A stretch of DNA of 64,000 bases from Sulfitobacter guttiformis (GCF_003610455.1 NZ_RAQK01000001.1:1922001-1986000); one strand, 5' to 3'; shown: positions 34,130-48,654, counted from the stretch's first letter. Notes: generated by a model from the sequence alone, not told the origin. Numbers and translations are program-made.

Positions 34130-34828
34130 TCACGCCTGAGTGGTGATCTCCGCCAATACATCGCGGGCTGCCTGTGCGGGATCTTCTGCGCGCCAGATTG
34201 GTCTGCCTACAACGATATGATCAGCCCCGCTTTCAATGGCTTGGCTCGGGGTTAATACACGTTTTTGATCGCCCATGGCGGTGCCGGCTGGGCGCACACC
34301 TGGCGTCACGATCAGCTTTTGTGAAGCCTGCGGAAGGGCGCGGATTAAAGCGGCCTCTTGGGGAGAGGCAATCACGCCGTCTGCGCCTGCCTCAAACGCA
34401 TGCAACGCACGGGCCACGACAATTTCGGGCAGGTCGCCATCGCGGATCAGTCCCGCATCCAGATCCGCACGGTCAAGAGAGGTAAGAATGGTCACGGCAA
34501 GGATTTTCAGGTCGGTGCCCGCGGCGCCTTCTTTGGCGGCGCGCACCACATGTGGGTCGCCGTGAACCGTCAGGAAATCGAGATCAAAGCGGGCAAGACC
34601 CCGCACTGCAGCCTCGACTGTGGCGCCGATGTCAAACAGTTTCATGTCCAGAAAGATGCGCTTGCCATGTTCCTGCTTGAGCTCGTTGGCGAGGCCCAGA
34701 CCGCCGCCCGTCAACATGCCCAAGCCGATCTTATAGAAATTCACTGCCTCTCCGAGGCGGTTTGCCAAGGCCAGCCCTGAAACGGCGTTTGGCACATCAA
34801 GGGCAACAATCAGGCGGTCATCGGGCAT
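34130..34828 (-). CDS. pyrF: Orotidine 5'-phosphate decarboxylase
   Basis: A 232-residue OMP decarboxylase, the last step of UMP synthesis. The catalytic segment FLDMKLFDIGATVEAAV contains the Asp-x-Lys-x2-Asp pattern, and the C-terminal phosphate-binding segment is VVGRPIWRAEDP. The barrel start LIVALDVPNA is typical. ATG 34828 has GGAG eight bases upstream, better than the TTG at 34831. Confidence 0.96.
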   Translation of the reverse strand: MPDDRLIVALDVPNAVSGLALANRLGEAVNFYKIGLGMLTGGGLGLANELKQEHGKRIFLDMKLFDIGATVEAAVRGLARFDLDFLTVHGDPHVVRAAKEGAAGTDLKILAVTILTSLDRADLDAGLIRDGDLPEIVVARALHAFEAGADGVIASPQEAALIRALPQASQKLIVTPGVRPAGTAMGDQKRVLTPSQAIESGADHIVVGRPIWRAEDPAQAARDVLAEITTQA

Positions 34829-34894
34829 CAATCAAGCTCCATCAGGGTAGGGTAAAACGGCCTTTGGCTTAGGCGATAGAGCAGGGATTGTATA

Positions 34895-34930
34895 TAAAAA
34901 AAGCCCGATCGCGCATATGCGGACCGGGCC
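34895..34930 (-). terminator. Terminator of the small unknown gene
   Basis: On the minus strand GCCCG and CGGGC flank an inner GC palindrome (GCATATGC core), and the structure is followed by seven T bases. It separates the 104-residue gene from pyrF. Confidence 0.75.
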
Positions 34931-35052
34931 AGTAATCACAGACAGTGCAGGCAGGCATGCGTCTGTGGATTTGCGCGGCACCCCTCGTGCGGGGACAGTT
35001 GCACGGAAAAGGGCTGAAGCCGGCGCAAAAACAAAAATTCTGTTCAGCGCTT

Positions 35053-35367
35053 TTAGGCAGCTTCGTTAAACGAGCCAAACCCGAGATTTGCGAGCCATGT
35101 TCGTGCATCGAAACGGGGGCGACCCGCACGTGCCGGTGCAACGTGGTGACGCATCTGGGAATACATGCCCGTAGCCTTCTTGCTGCGGCGTACTGCCTGC
35201 TCTTGAAGACCCAAGGCTGCCTGTTCAAAGCTCATCGACATAGGTGCCTCTATTGCACAAGGATAAGTTTTGGTTGTGGTGTCAGTTTCGACAGTCACAA
35301 GCGCCTCGAAGCACTGCGTTGCGGCATTGTAAACGACATTGTTCAATTCTATAAACGTGTTAGTCAT
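35053..35367 (-). CDS. Small conserved-looking protein of unknown function
   Basis: A 104-residue protein I do not recognise. It starts MTNTFIELNNVVYNAATQCF, has a beta-rich first half (EALVTVETDTTTKTYPCAIE), a basic helical middle (QEQAVRRSKKATGMYSQMRH) and ends ARTWLANLGFGSFNEAA. There is no signal peptide or membrane span. GAGG lies eight bases before ATG 35367 and a terminator follows about 120 bases after the stop, so it appears to be its own transcription unit. Longer starts at 35442 have no support. Confidence 0.7.
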   Translation of the reverse strand: MTNTFIELNNVVYNAATQCFEALVTVETDTTTKTYPCAIEAPMSMSFEQAALGLQEQAVRRSKKATGMYSQMRHHVAPARAGRPRFDARTWLANLGFGSFNEAA

Positions 35368-35572
35368 GTTCTCAACCTCATTTGCTCTCATATTTGCTCG
35401 GAGCTTTATTGCTTGTTGTTGCAATATGTACACTATGCTCATTAATTAAACGGGTAACGAAGAAAAAAGTTTCCCCATAGATTCGGCTCAAACGGGATTA
35501 AAACCCGATATTTTGAAAAGTACATATAAAGCAAAGTGTTAGATTGGGCGTAAAAGCGCTTATTTTAGCGAA

Positions 35573-35612
35573 ACTCACGAACGCGTGAGTGAAAGATCGG
35601 GAATTCACGCGT
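35573..35612. repeat. Overlapping inverted repeats upstream of clpB
   Basis: ACTCACG (35573-35579) pairs with CGTGAGT (35584-35590). Overlapping it, ACGCGTGA (35581-35588) pairs with TCACGCGT (35605-35612). The repeats are mutually exclusive as stems, like a multi-site operator. They lie 40-80 bases upstream of the clpB heat-shock promoter. Confidence 0.5.
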
Positions 35613-35652
35613 CTATTGTCGCGGGATCGGCTCAATTTCGGTGCGCCGAGTC

Positions 35653-35680
35653 CTTGATCGGCTAGGGGCCGATCCCAAAT
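35653..35680 (+). promoter_or_regulatory. Candidate RpoH promoter of clpB
   Basis: CTTGAT at 35653-35658 and CCCAAAT at 35674-35680 with a 15-base spacer resemble alphaproteobacterial heat-shock promoters (CTTG...C-Y-TAT-type). The spacer contains the inverted repeat GATCGGC/GCCGATC. The leader to the ATG would be about 75 bases. Confidence 0.6.
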
Positions 35681-35760
35681 ATGATAGGCAAGGTCCGCAC
35701 TCTTTGCATGCCGCCAAGCGGGTGCAGTTTACAGCGGACGCTTTTGAAAAGGAGAATACC

Positions 35761-38376
35761 ATGGACTTGACCAAGTTCACGGAGCGGTCGCGCGGCTTTG
35801 TGCAGGCGGCCCAGACGATTGCGACCCGCGAAAGCCACCAGCGGTTGTCGCCGGAGCACATCCTAAAGGCATTGATGGACGATGAAGAGGGGCTTGCGAG
35901 CAACCTCATCACAGCTTCGGGTGGCGATGCCAAAGCTGTAAAGCAGGCAAACGATATTTCTCTTGGCAAAATGCCAAAAGTGACGGGCGATGCCGCGCAG
36001 ACTTATCTTGACGGTGCGACGAGCCGCGTTCTGGCAGAAGCTGAAGCGCTCGCCAAAAAGGCGGGCGACAGTTTTGTACCTGTCGAACGTATTCTGATGG
36101 CACTGTGTATGGTGAAATCCAGCGCGAAGACGGCACTCGAAACGGGTAAGGTCTCCGCGCAGGGTCTCAACACTGCAATAAATGATCTCCGGAAGGGACG
36201 TACAGCCGACAGTGCCAGCGCCGAGAACGGCTATGACGCGCTCAAGAAATACGCCCAAGACCTGACGAAGCGGGCCGAAGAGGGCAAAATCGATCCGATC
36301 ATCGGCCGCGACGAGGAAATTCGCCGTGCGATGCAGGTGCTATCCCGCCGGACCAAGAACAACCCCGTCCTGATCGGTGAGCCCGGTGTAGGTAAAACAG
36401 CGATCGCCGAGGGTCTGGCCCTGCGGATCGTAAACGGAGATGTTCCGGAAAGTTTGCGCAATAAACGCTTGCTCTCGTTGGACATGGGCGCGTTGATTGC
36501 TGGTGCGAAATATCGCGGTGAGTTCGAGGAGCGGCTGAAGGCGGTTCTTACCGAAGTCACAGAAGCGGCGGGCGAGGTAATACTGTTCATCGACGAGATG
36601 CACACATTGGTGGGCGCGGGCAAGGGTGAGGGCGCAATGGACGCAGCCAACCTGATCAAACCCGCGTTGGCACGTGGAGAGTTGCATTGCATCGGTGCGA
36701 CCACGCTGGATGAATACCGCAAGTATGTGGAGAAGGATGCGGCCCTTGCGCGGCGGTTTCAGCCGGTAATGGTTCTGGAGCCGACTGTGGAGGATACCGT
36801 GAGTATTCTGCGCGGCATCAAGGAGAAATACGAACTGCACCACGGCGTGCGGATTTCTGACAGTGCACTGGTTGCGGCAGCAACCCTGAGCCACCGCTAT
36901 ATCACCGACCGTTTCTTGCCGGACAAAGCCATTGACCTCATGGACGAGGCAGCGAGCCGTTTGCGGATGGAAGTGGACAGCAAACCCGAAGAGCTGGACG
37001 CGCTGGATCGCCAGATCTTGCAGCTCCAGATCGAAGAAGAAGCACTGAAGGCAGAAGATGACCAGGCTAGCAAAGACCGCCTAGAAACACTTCAGAAGGA
37101 CCTTGCCGGTTTGCAGGAGCGCAGCGATGCGATGACAGCCGCATGGCAGGCAGAACGTGACAAGCTGGCCGGTGCCCGCGACATCAAGGAAAAGCTGGAT
37201 CGCGCGCGGGCCGATCTGGACATCGCCAAGCGGGACGGAAATCTGGCAAAAGCCGGTGAGCTGAGCTATGGCGTGATCCCTGATCTGGAACGACAGCTTG
37301 TCGAGGCTGAAAGCCGCGAGGACGGGATGATGGTAGAAGAGGCCGTGCGCCCGGACCAGATCGCAAGCGTCGTCGAGCGCTGGACAGGTATCCCTGCGGG
37401 CAAGATGCTTGAGGGCGAGCGCGACAAACTCTTGCGAATGGAAGAGCAGCTGCACGGGCGGGTGATCGGTCAGGATCTGGCTGTAAAAGCGGTGGCCAAT
37501 GCGGTCCGCCGCTCACGTGCGGGTCTGAACGACGAGGATCGCCCTTTGGGTAGCTTTCTGTTTCTTGGACCAACAGGTGTGGGTAAGACCGAGCTGACCA
37601 AGGCGGTAGCGGAGTTCATGTTTGACGACGACAGCGCGATGGTGCGGATCGACATGTCGGAGTTCATGGAAAAGCACGCTGTGTCGCGGCTGATCGGTGC
37701 CCCTCCGGGGTATGTGGGTTATGACGAGGGCGGTGTACTGACCGAGGCCGTGCGGCGCAGGCCCTATCAGGTTGTGCTATTTGACGAGGTCGAGAAGGCG
37801 CACCCTGATGTGTTCAACGTGCTGCTCCAGGTACTGGACGACGGTGTGCTGACCGACGGTCAGGGGCGCACGGTGGATTTCAAGCAGACTCTGATTATTC
37901 TCACGTCCAACCTTGGTGCCCAAGCGCTGAGCATGGCACCCGATGGCAGCGATATGGCAGACGCCAAGCGCGATGTGATGGATGCTGTTCGGGCACATTT
38001 CCGCCCCGAGTTCCTGAATCGTCTGGACGAGACGATCATCTTTGACCGTCTCAACCGCAAAGACATGGACGGAATTGTGAAAATCCAGATGGGGCGGCTG
38101 CTTAAACGGCTTGCTGCACGAAAGATCGAGTTGGCGCTGGATGATGGAGCGCGCAAGTGGCTGGCCGATGAGGGTTATGACCCTGTGTTCGGGGCAAGAC
38201 CGCTGAAACGCGTGATTCAGGCGGCGCTTCAGAACCCATTAGCAGAAATGCTATTGGCGGGGGACGTGAGTGATGGGGATACGATCCCAGTGACTGCGGG
38301 TGCAGACGGCTTGATCATCGGTGACCGGATTTCTCCTAGCAACAAGCCCAAGCCCGACGAGGCCACCGTTCATTGA
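35761..38376 (+). CDS. clpB: ATP-dependent disaggregase ClpB
   Basis: An 871-residue AAA+ chaperone that rescues aggregated proteins together with DnaK. It has the N-terminal Clp repeat domain, the first ATPase (GEPGVGKT at residues 206-213), a long coiled-coil middle domain at about 400-535 that marks ClpB rather than ClpA or ClpC, and the second ATPase (GPTGVGKT at 603-610). GGAG precedes ATG 35761. A heat-shock-type promoter and a bidirectional terminator frame it as a single-gene unit. Confidence 0.97.
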   Translation: MDLTKFTERSRGFVQAAQTIATRESHQRLSPEHILKALMDDEEGLASNLITASGGDAKAVKQANDISLGKMPKVTGDAAQTYLDGATSRVLAEAEALAKKAGDSFVPVERILMALCMVKSSAKTALETGKVSAQGLNTAINDLRKGRTADSASAENGYDALKKYAQDLTKRAEEGKIDPIIGRDEEIRRAMQVLSRRTKNNPVLIGEPGVGKTAIAEGLALRIVNGDVPESLRNKRLLSLDMGALIAGAKYRGEFEERLKAVLTEVTEAAGEVILFIDEMHTLVGAGKGEGAMDAANLIKPALARGELHCIGATTLDEYRKYVEKDAALARRFQPVMVLEPTVEDTVSILRGIKEKYELHHGVRISDSALVAAATLSHRYITDRFLPDKAIDLMDEAASRLRMEVDSKPEELDALDRQILQLQIEEEALKAEDDQASKDRLETLQKDLAGLQERSDAMTAAWQAERDKLAGARDIKEKLDRARADLDIAKRDGNLAKAGELSYGVIPDLERQLVEAESREDGMMVEEAVRPDQIASVVERWTGIPAGKMLEGERDKLLRMEEQLHGRVIGQDLAVKAVANAVRRSRAGLNDEDRPLGSFLFLGPTGVGKTELTKAVAEFMFDDDSAMVRIDMSEFMEKHAVSRLIGAPPGYVGYDEGGVLTEAVRRRPYQVVLFDEVEKAHPDVFNVLLQVLDDGVLTDGQGRTVDFKQTLIILTSNLGAQALSMAPDGSDMADAKRDVMDAVRAHFRPEFLNRLDETIIFDRLNRKDMDGIVKIQMGRLLKRLAARKIELALDDGARKWLADEGYDPVFGARPLKRVIQAALQNPLAEMLLAGDVSDGDTIPVTAGADGLIIGDRISPSNKPKPDEATVH

Positions 38377-38385
38377 CGTAAAAAA

Positions 38386-38409
38386 GGCCCGCAGTGATGC
38401 GGGCCTTTT
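38386..38409. terminator. Bidirectional terminator between clpB and the RTX gene
   Basis: GGCCCGCA, loop GTGA, TGCGGGCC, with TTTT on the plus strand and a run of six T on the minus strand. It serves both converging genes. Confidence 0.92.
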
Positions 38410-38431
38410 CATTTACCGGATCGCGTGCGGA

Positions 38432-39859
38432 TCAGAAGATAAAGTCGGTTTCATCCAGCAAAGCCATATCTGTGTTCAGAAGCGTGACGGAATCGGGGCC
38501 ACTGGCTGAAATGATCGTATGCGCACCACTTTGTGAAATCGACAGATCTGCAATGCTCTCGACGCCGAAGTAGCCTGAGAAATCGAGCATATCCTCACCA
38601 TCGGTGAAATCTGTGATTGTGTCGCGATGGGAGCCTGTTTCGAAGACGAAGACATCTGCGCCGTTACCGCCCGTCAGCTCGTCCCTGCCGAGGCCACCGC
38701 TGAGAATGTCATCACCGTCATCGCCGTAGAGCTTGTCATTGCCGAGATCGCCAGTGATCGCGTCGTTGCCGTCTCCGCCATGCAGGCGATCATTGTTGTT
38801 GCCGCCGACGAGATTGTCGTTTCCAGCGCCACCTTCGAGCAGGTCATTGTCGTCTCCGCCTGTGAGGGTGTCGTCACCATTGCCGCCTGACAGCTTGTCC
38901 TTGCCGGCGCCGCCGTCGAGGATATCGTTACCGTCTTTGCCGTCAAGCTGGTCGTCGCCATCGCCACCGGACAGGATGTCTACACCCGACTTGCCGTTTA
39001 CCTTGTCGTTGCTTGCGTCGCCTTCAAATACGTTATTAACCAGAACGAAACTGTCATTGTTCAGTTCGGCGGCAGTGATCCCTTCTAGAGTGATCTGGTT
39101 GCCATCGCCAAGATCGATCACAACGCCGGCCTCTGTGTCTGTCAGGCCAAGATCCTCGATTGCATTGATCCCGTAGGAAGTGAGGTCGACGCGGTCTTCG
39201 CCAAGGGTAAAGTCGGTGATTACATCCGCGCCGCCATTGGCACCTGCGATGAACACATCTGCGCCCGTGCCGCCTGTCATGGTGTCATCACCCGCGCCAC
39301 CGTCGACAGTATCGTTGCCGGCACCACCGTCAAAGGTGTCGTTGCCGCCTAGCAGGGAAACATTGTCATCGGAGGCTGTTCCAACGAAATTGTCTGCTCC
39401 TTCCGTGATTGGGGGCACAACTACGGCTTCTGCGTAGGTAACGGAGTAACTCTCGGGGGTGCCATCACCCATCACCTGAAATGCGAGGCTCGTTTGCTGC
39501 AAAGGTGTAAAGTTGAAAGAGAAGGTATTACCGTCGATGGTCAGTGGGGAAGTAACGACAAAGTCACGAACCCAACCTGTGTCAGCCTGCGGTGAAACCG
39601 CAGCGCCATCGGTGATATAATAATTGATTGAGTGAAAGTTAGAGGAGTTGATCAGCGTTAGCGCCGTTGTGTTGGAAACATCATCGACTGTCACCGTGAC
39701 AGTATACTCCTGACCAATGGTCATTCCCTGAAAATTGACACCGTCCTGAGTGTCACCACCGCCGATGGCGCCGTTGAACACGTCATCTGCCAGAAGGTTA
39801 TAGTTGTCAGTCGCATAGGCGCTTATGGATGCGTCCACGCCTTCATTAATAATTGCCAT
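38432..39859 (-). CDS. RTX calcium-binding secreted protein
   Basis: A 475-residue acidic protein with no Sec signal peptide. From about residue 155 it has glycine-aspartate nonapeptides ([20 protein letters not shown] and many more) that form calcium-binding beta-rolls. Two blocks are present, each ending in a serralysin-like segment (GADVFIAG...[13 protein letters not shown] and GADVFVFE...[13 protein letters not shown]). The C-terminal tail DETDFIF fits a type I secretion signal. The N-terminal 150 residues are a beta-sandwich-like domain of unknown role. No type I secretion genes are adjacent. ATG 39859 has GAGG nine bases upstream. Confidence 0.88.
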   Translation of the reverse strand: MAIINEGVDASISAYATDNYNLLADDVFNGAIGGGDTQDGVNFQGMTIGQEYTVTVTVDDVSNTTALTLINSSNFHSINYYITDGAAVSPQADTGWVRDFVVTSPLTIDGNTFSFNFTPLQQTSLAFQVMGDGTPESYSVTYAEAVVVPPITEGADNFVGTASDDNVSLLGGNDTFDGGAGNDTVDGGAGDDTMTGGTGADVFIAGANGGADVITDFTLGEDRVDLTSYGINAIEDLGLTDTEAGVVIDLGDGNQITLEGITAAELNNDSFVLVNNVFEGDASNDKVNGKSGVDILSGGDGDDQLDGKDGNDILDGGAGKDKLSGGNGDDTLTGGDDNDLLEGGAGNDNLVGGNNNDRLHGGDGNDAITGDLGNDKLYGDDGDDILSGGLGRDELTGGNGADVFVFETGSHRDTITDFTDGEDMLDFSGYFGVESIADLSISQSGAHTIISASGPDSVTLLNTDMALLDETDFIF

Positions 39860-40046
39860 GTAATCAAGCCTCATAAAAGTTTTACAGATGCGTGGGCGGG
39901 GCGCGGTTACAGTCCTACCCGGTTCACTAGAATGAGATATTGGGACATTCAGGCAGATCTGCGGACAAATTTAGGCAAATTGCGGTTAATCGTCAGAAAG
40001 CCAAGCCAGTGCGGTTCTAGTTGGACGTATGTCCATGAATCGCAAT

Positions 40047-40080
40047 AAAAAAAGCCCGCCGACGGGAAATGTCGGCGGGC
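40047..40080 (-). terminator. Intrinsic terminator of the fasciclin gene
   Basis: Ten-base arms GCCCGCCGAC and GTCGGCGGGC with a 7-base loop; on the minus strand a run of seven T follows. Confidence 0.92.
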
Positions 40081-40110
40081 TTATAATTGCCTAAGTCTCT
40101 GAGGAGAGCA

Positions 40111-40593
40111 TTAGGAACCGGGCATAATCACCTTGTCGATGACATGGATTACGCCGTTCGTGGCTTCGATATCGGCGGTTGTTACGGTCGCGTCGTCTAC
40201 CATCACGCCATTGTCGAGGTCGATCATTACTGTGTCGCCGTTGACAGTGGCCGCTTCCATATCATCGGTGAGGTCCGTTGACATCACTTTGCCTGCAATC
40301 ACATGATAGGTGAGGATAGAAGCAAGCAGCTCCTTGTTCTCAGGCTTCAGTAGATCCTCGACTGTACCTTCTGGCAATGCAGCAAACGCGGCGTCTGTGG
40401 GCGCGAATACAGTGAAGGGTCCATCGCCGTTCAGTGTTTCGACCAGACCGGCAGCTTCTGCAGCGGCGAGCAGTGTGCCGAAATCACCAGCGGCTGCCGC
40501 TGTGTCTACGATGTTCTTTTCATGGCCGGCGGCAAATGCTGATGTTGCAAGTGCAGCGGCTGCGGTCAAAGAGAGAACTGTTGTACGAAACAT
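40111..40593 (-). CDS. Fasciclin (FAS1) domain secreted protein
   Basis: A 160-residue protein with a signal peptide ([17 protein letters not shown], cleavage near residue 21) and one FAS1 domain. FAS1 hallmarks are [17 protein letters not shown] and [13 protein letters not shown], followed by the closing segment [12 protein letters not shown]. Bacterial FAS1 proteins are extracellular or periplasmic adhesive proteins of poorly known role. It is monocistronic with a strong terminator. Confidence 0.92.
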   Translation of the reverse strand: MFRTTVLSLTAAAALATSAFAAGHEKNIVDTAAAAGDFGTLLAAAEAAGLVETLNGDGPFTVFAPTDAAFAALPEGTVEDLLKPENKELLASILTYHVIAGKVMSTDLTDDMEAATVNGDTVMIDLDNGVMVDDATVTTADIEATNGVIHVIDKVIMPGS

Positions 40594-41074
40594 GATGTAA
40601 TCCTTTATTGGGTTATCAATGCGTCTGTTAGCATCGGAAAGAATACGCTGCAGAGCGGGAATGGTTCACAAATATCAGGCGCTATATTTCCTTGATCATA
40701 AGACGCATCGAACTAGGCGCGCATGTGTCGGCGGTTAGCGGCCAAGTATCTGAAGAAACGGCCGTTTATCGCGCAATTGTATAATTTACCTGCGGCATTT
40801 CATCCATGACCCTTGCCGTGATCCGGAGGTGTTCCGCGCGATTTGGCTTAGCGGTCGCCATAGGTGTCACTTGATCTGAGTTGTTGCACAGTTTGGTTAA
40901 TGGCCATGTCGTGAATCCGGACGGCAGGCAGGCAACGCGATTGCTGGGTATGTTGCCTTATGTGTGTGCTCAGGGGCTATGACATTTGGGTGTTCAGCTT
41001 GAAATGTTGCAGGAAAAGATTTGGTGCTCTGGTACCGCGGCCCTAGTTGTATAGTAACAAATAGGAGACTTCTC
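40594..41074. other. Divergent intergenic region without a gene
   Basis: This 481-base gap separates the fasciclin gene from msrP. It must hold both promoters. I see no convincing coding frame, RNA gene or long repeat in it. A TGATCT at about 40869 followed 20 bases later by TAA is too loosely spaced to call an RpoE site. Confidence 0.5.
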
Positions 41075-41986
41075 ATGGCTATGCGCTGGAAAAACACGCT
41101 CAAAGATCGCCACGTTACGGACGAGGCGATGTTTATGAACCGTCGTTCACTTATGGGGGGTGCTGCTGCGGGCCTCGGACTGGCCTCCATCGGGGCCACT
41201 GGCAGCTTTGCCGCGACCGATGCGTTAGAGCCGAACAGTTATGAGGACATAACACAGTATAATAACTACTATGAATTCGGCACCGGCAAGGATGATCCGG
41301 CGCAGTATGCAGGCGCGCTGACCACCAAACCTTGGAGCGTCACAATCGACGGTATGGTCGACAAGCCTGGAGCCTATGCATTTGAGGACATCATGAAGGC
41401 GATGACCATCGAGGAGCGGATCTACCGCTTCCGATGTGTCGAGGCATGGTCGATGGTCGTTCCATGGAATGGGTTCGAGTTGGCCGATCTGCTGGGGATG
41501 GCGGGTGTTCAGTCCGCCGCTAAATATGTTGCCTTCGAAACGGCGCTGGTCCCTGACGAAATGCCAGGGGTTAAATACCCTGTTCTGGAGTGGCCCTATG
41601 TCGAGGGCCTGCGATTGGACGAAGCGATGCACCCACTGTCGATTATGGCTACAGGCATCTACGGGAAAGACATTCCTAACCAGAATGGTGCTCCCCTGCG
41701 TCTGGTTGTACCGTGGAAATACGGGTTTAAATCTATCAAGTCAGTGGTCCGCATGACGCTTACTGATAAGCAGCCGGCCACCAGCTGGAACAAAGCCAAT
41801 CCGCGCGAATACGGGTTCTATAGTAATGTGAACCCAGAGGTTGATCATCCGCGTTGGTCCCAAGCGTCAGAGCGTATGATAGGAGGGGGCCTCTTCTCCA
41901 AGCGGGTGCCCACGCTGATGATGAACGGATACGATGAAGAGGTATCGAGTTTGTATGCGGGAATGGACCTTAGCAAAGACATTTAA
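41075..41986 (+). CDS. msrP: Protein-methionine-sulfoxide reductase catalytic subunit MsrP
   Basis: A 303-residue periplasmic molybdoenzyme that reduces methionine sulfoxide in oxidised proteins. A Tat signal is present ([19 protein letters not shown] at about residues 22-40). The molybdenum-ligating Cys lies in [15 protein letters not shown] at about residue 127-128. The later segment [16 protein letters not shown] is typical of the sulfite-oxidase fold. AGGAG stands eight bases before ATG 41075. Its membrane haem partner msrQ follows, after a terminator-like hairpin. Confidence 0.95.
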   Translation: MAMRWKNTLKDRHVTDEAMFMNRRSLMGGAAAGLGLASIGATGSFAATDALEPNSYEDITQYNNYYEFGTGKDDPAQYAGALTTKPWSVTIDGMVDKPGAYAFEDIMKAMTIEERIYRFRCVEAWSMVVPWNGFELADLLGMAGVQSAAKYVAFETALVPDEMPGVKYPVLEWPYVEGLRLDEAMHPLSIMATGIYGKDIPNQNGAPLRLVVPWKYGFKSIKSVVRMTLTDKQPATSWNKANPREYGFYSNVNPEVDHPRWSQASERMIGGGLFSKRVPTLMMNGYDEEVSSLYAGMDLSKDI

Positions 41987-41993
41987 GACCATA

Positions 41994-42040
41994 CATACGC
42001 CAAAGGCCGGAGCACTAAACGCTCCGGCCTTTTGCGTATG
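41994..42040 (+). terminator. Terminator-like hairpin between msrP and msrQ
   Basis: A near-perfect 20-base stem (arms 41994-42013 and 42021-42040, one mismatch) with a 7-base loop. The core is GGCCGGAGC and GCTCCGGCC followed by TTTT. It should terminate or attenuate transcription between two genes that work together. Confidence 0.8.
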
Positions 42041-42073
42041 GTGCCTAAGCAAACGAATATAGTGAGAATGACC

Positions 42074-42697
42074 ATGGGTATCATCGTCGATAGCATTAAT
42101 AGCACCGCACGCCGTGTGCCGACATGGGCCGTCTATATACTATACCTATTACCTGTTCCTTGGCTCCTTTATCTGGGGGCGACGAACGGCCTTGGTCGTG
42201 AGCCAATCAAGGCGTTGGAGCATGAGTTGGGCCAGATCGCTTTGCAGTTGTTGATCATCGGGCTGTGCGTAACGCCGCTGCGCGAGTACCTCGGGGTTAA
42301 CCTGATCAAGTTCCGCCGAACATTTGGTGTGTTAGCGTTTACATATGTGGCGCTGCATCTCGCGGTTTGGGTTGTATTGGATATGAGTCTGTTGTGGAGT
42401 CAAATGTGGGCCGACATTTGGAAACGTCCCTACATCACAATCGGGATGGCAGGATTCGTAGCGCTAGTGCCGCTGGCGATCACCTCAAACAATCTGTCAG
42501 TGCGCAAGATGGGGGCTGCGACATGGCGCAAGCTACATAAGCTTACGTATCTGGCCGTTGTGCTGGGCGGCATCCACTACCTCTGGCTCGTGAAGGGCAT
42601 TCAGATCGAACCAATCCTATATATGGCCGTGATTCTGGCGCTGTTATCCCTGCGAGTCGTCAAAGAGATTCGAAAAAGGGCGAAACGAGTCGCCTGA
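42074..42697 (+). CDS. msrQ: Membrane haem subunit MsrQ
   Basis: A protein of about 207 residues with six transmembrane helices of the ferric reductase-like/YedZ family. It passes electrons from the quinone pool or flavin reductase to MsrP. Haem-ligand histidines are expected in YVALHLAVW and HKLTYLAVVLGGIHYLW. ATG 42074 is used; 42068 is an equally possible start. It probably depends on read-through of the hairpin after msrP or on its own promoter. Confidence 0.92.
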   Translation: MGIIVDSINSTARRVPTWAVYILYLLPVPWLLYLGATNGLGREPIKALEHELGQIALQLLIIGLCVTPLREYLGVNLIKFRRTFGVLAFTYVALHLAVWVVLDMSLLWSQMWADIWKRPYITIGMAGFVALVPLAITSNNLSVRKMGAATWRKLHKLTYLAVVLGGIHYLWLVKGIQIEPILYMAVILALLSLRVVKEIRKRAKRVA

Positions 42698-42730
42698 ACA
42701 TGGTGATTTGCTCCGATTCCTGAGCCCGGT

Positions 42731-42751
42731 TGTGGGTAACCCTGTGGATAA
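42731..42751. promoter_or_regulatory. Tandem DnaA-box-like sequences
   Basis: TGTGGGTAA (42731-42739, one mismatch) and TGTGGATAA (42743-42751, exact reverse complement of TTATCCACA) are 12 bases apart in the same orientation. They lie about 160 bases upstream of the candidate rRNA promoter. Confidence 0.45.
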
Positions 42752-42908
42752 CACCAGATATGGATTTCGGCATTCAGAGGTTGACCTAAGGGGCGGGTAA
42801 TAAAGCTGCGCAAAACGGGCTGTCGGCGCAACCATAAGCATCTAAAACATTGAATTACCTGAAAAATCCTTAAATCGGCAAAAAAATGGAATAAGGTGAA
42901 AAAAGGGG

Positions 42909-42937
42909 TTGCGGCCTGCTGGAACTAACACCAGAAC
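42909..42937 (+). promoter_or_regulatory. Candidate rRNA operon promoter
   Basis: TTGCGG (42909-42914), a 17-base spacer and CAGAAC (42932-42937), followed by a purine-rich leader. The -10 match is weak, but the distance to 16S (about 400 bases) and the leader composition are usual for this group. The rest of 42698-43339 shows no convincing gene. Confidence 0.4.
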
Positions 42938-43339
42938 CCCCCTTACCGGAGACGCAGACAAGCAGACACGGAGCAGCGGACGGAACGAAGCGGAGACGCG
43001 GAGTTAAGGAAGCGAAGATAGAAATTCGGAGAGATTGACTGGCGGGCGCGCAGTGAGAATTGCGCATCTGTTGGGTTTTTGTCTCCACGTTATTTGAAAA
43101 TAGAATATCTGAAGAGATATGTGGGCGGTTTGGTCTATTTCGATGGATCAACGTCTGTATATCGCGCTCTTAGGGTTCAGGCCCGATGATAGAGTGTCAG
43201 CTTCACTGTTTGACGGACTTTCGATTACTTTGGTAATCTTTAGTACATCAAACGGAGAAAAACGCCTGTACTATTCAGTAAGTAGTGCAGGACGATGTGC
43301 AGAGGTTTGACGTCAAGGATATGATCGTAAGATCATTTC

Positions 43340-44809
<1,470 letters not shown>

Positions 44810-44830
44810 GTTCCTAGCAGCATTAGAACT

Positions 44831-44840
44831 TGTTCTTTTA
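44831..44840 (+). promoter_or_regulatory. boxA-like antitermination element in the 16S-23S spacer
   Basis: TGTTCTTTTA resembles the boxA consensus TGCTCTTTA and lies 29 bases after 16S, the usual place for rRNA antitermination signals. Confidence 0.5.
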
Positions 44841-44962
44841 CTCGTGGAACACTTAGCAGGACAGCAAACAAAGCTGTCCATATTTGGAACATCTTCGGAT
44901 GTTCTTCGGACCGAGCCGTCCTCATATCTCTTCAGAAACAGAACACGAGCTACCGCTCGTAT

Positions 44963-45039
<77 letters not shown>

Positions 45040-45072
45040 TGAATTCTTCTGCATATGTAGAAGATAAGTGAT

Positions 45073-45148
45073 GGGGCCTTAGCTCAGCTGGGAGAGCGCC
45101 TGATTTGCATTCAGGAGGTCAGGAGTTCGATCCTCCTAGGCTCCACCA
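45073..45148 (+). tRNA. tRNA-Ala(TGC)
   Basis: A 76-base tRNA with encoded CCA. It starts GGGGCCTTAGCTCAGC, has anticodon loop TTTGCAT with TGC, and ends GGCTCCACCA. It lies 33 bases after tRNA-Ile. Confidence 0.97.
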
Positions 45149-45570
45149 AGCACTTAAACTGTAATGAAGCCTTCAGATACAAGCTCAATTAGATCGTTAA
45201 GCACTGTACACAGTTCTTAACCGTCCAATTGGACGAATTAACATCGTAAAGAGAGATACAAATAACAACACTGTTTGATCGTGCCGAGTGTGGCAATGAT
45301 CTCAGTTTGGTGTGTTAGGTTTAGGCCTATCACAAGCATTTGCATAGACTGTTTCCTCGGTCTGCCAATTGTTTGCCATCTGAAAGCAGCAGTGTTGTCC
45401 AAGTCAAGTACACTAACCGGAGAGGTCGTAAGGCCTCTCGAAATAGTCATAGATCCGCACGGTTCTATGGCAGTTATGTATGCTTTTGATCTGGAAACAG
45501 GGATAAACAGTTTCTTACCAGCTTCTGTTGTCCACGAGGGGCGTTAAGTCCTTCTCTTTCTGGATCAAAT
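45149..45570 (+). other. 16S-23S spacer distal part
   Basis: About 420 bases between tRNA-Ala and 23S. It contains the processing stem flank GGATCAAATC near its end, which pairs with GATTTGATCC after 23S. No further gene is seen. Confidence 0.7.
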
Positions 45571-48404
<2,834 letters not shown>

Positions 48405-48495
48405 CCAGTAACAGAGTGACTTAACTCTCTACTGCGAAAATCAAAAGCATACACACACATCAGTTGTACTGACTTGGACATTTGGAAAGTTTGTT

Positions 48496-48614
<119 letters not shown>

Positions 48615-48654
48615 TAACAAGCTTTCCAGATGAGTATCTCTCTTCGATGAAAAC

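Noticed and set aside
34945..35445. Plus-strand frame of 166 codons opposite the small unknown gene
   Set aside because: The minus-strand frame has a ribosome site and terminator; the plus-strand one has neither and crosses the terminator.
40869..40900. Possible RpoE promoter for msrP (TGATCT...TAA)
   Set aside because: The spacing is 20 bases, the -35 is imperfect, and the site is about 180 bases upstream of the start, so support is too weak.
43119..43310. Small plus-strand frame of 63 codons upstream of 16S
   Set aside because: It lies in the rRNA leader, has no ribosome site and is probably untranslated pre-rRNA.
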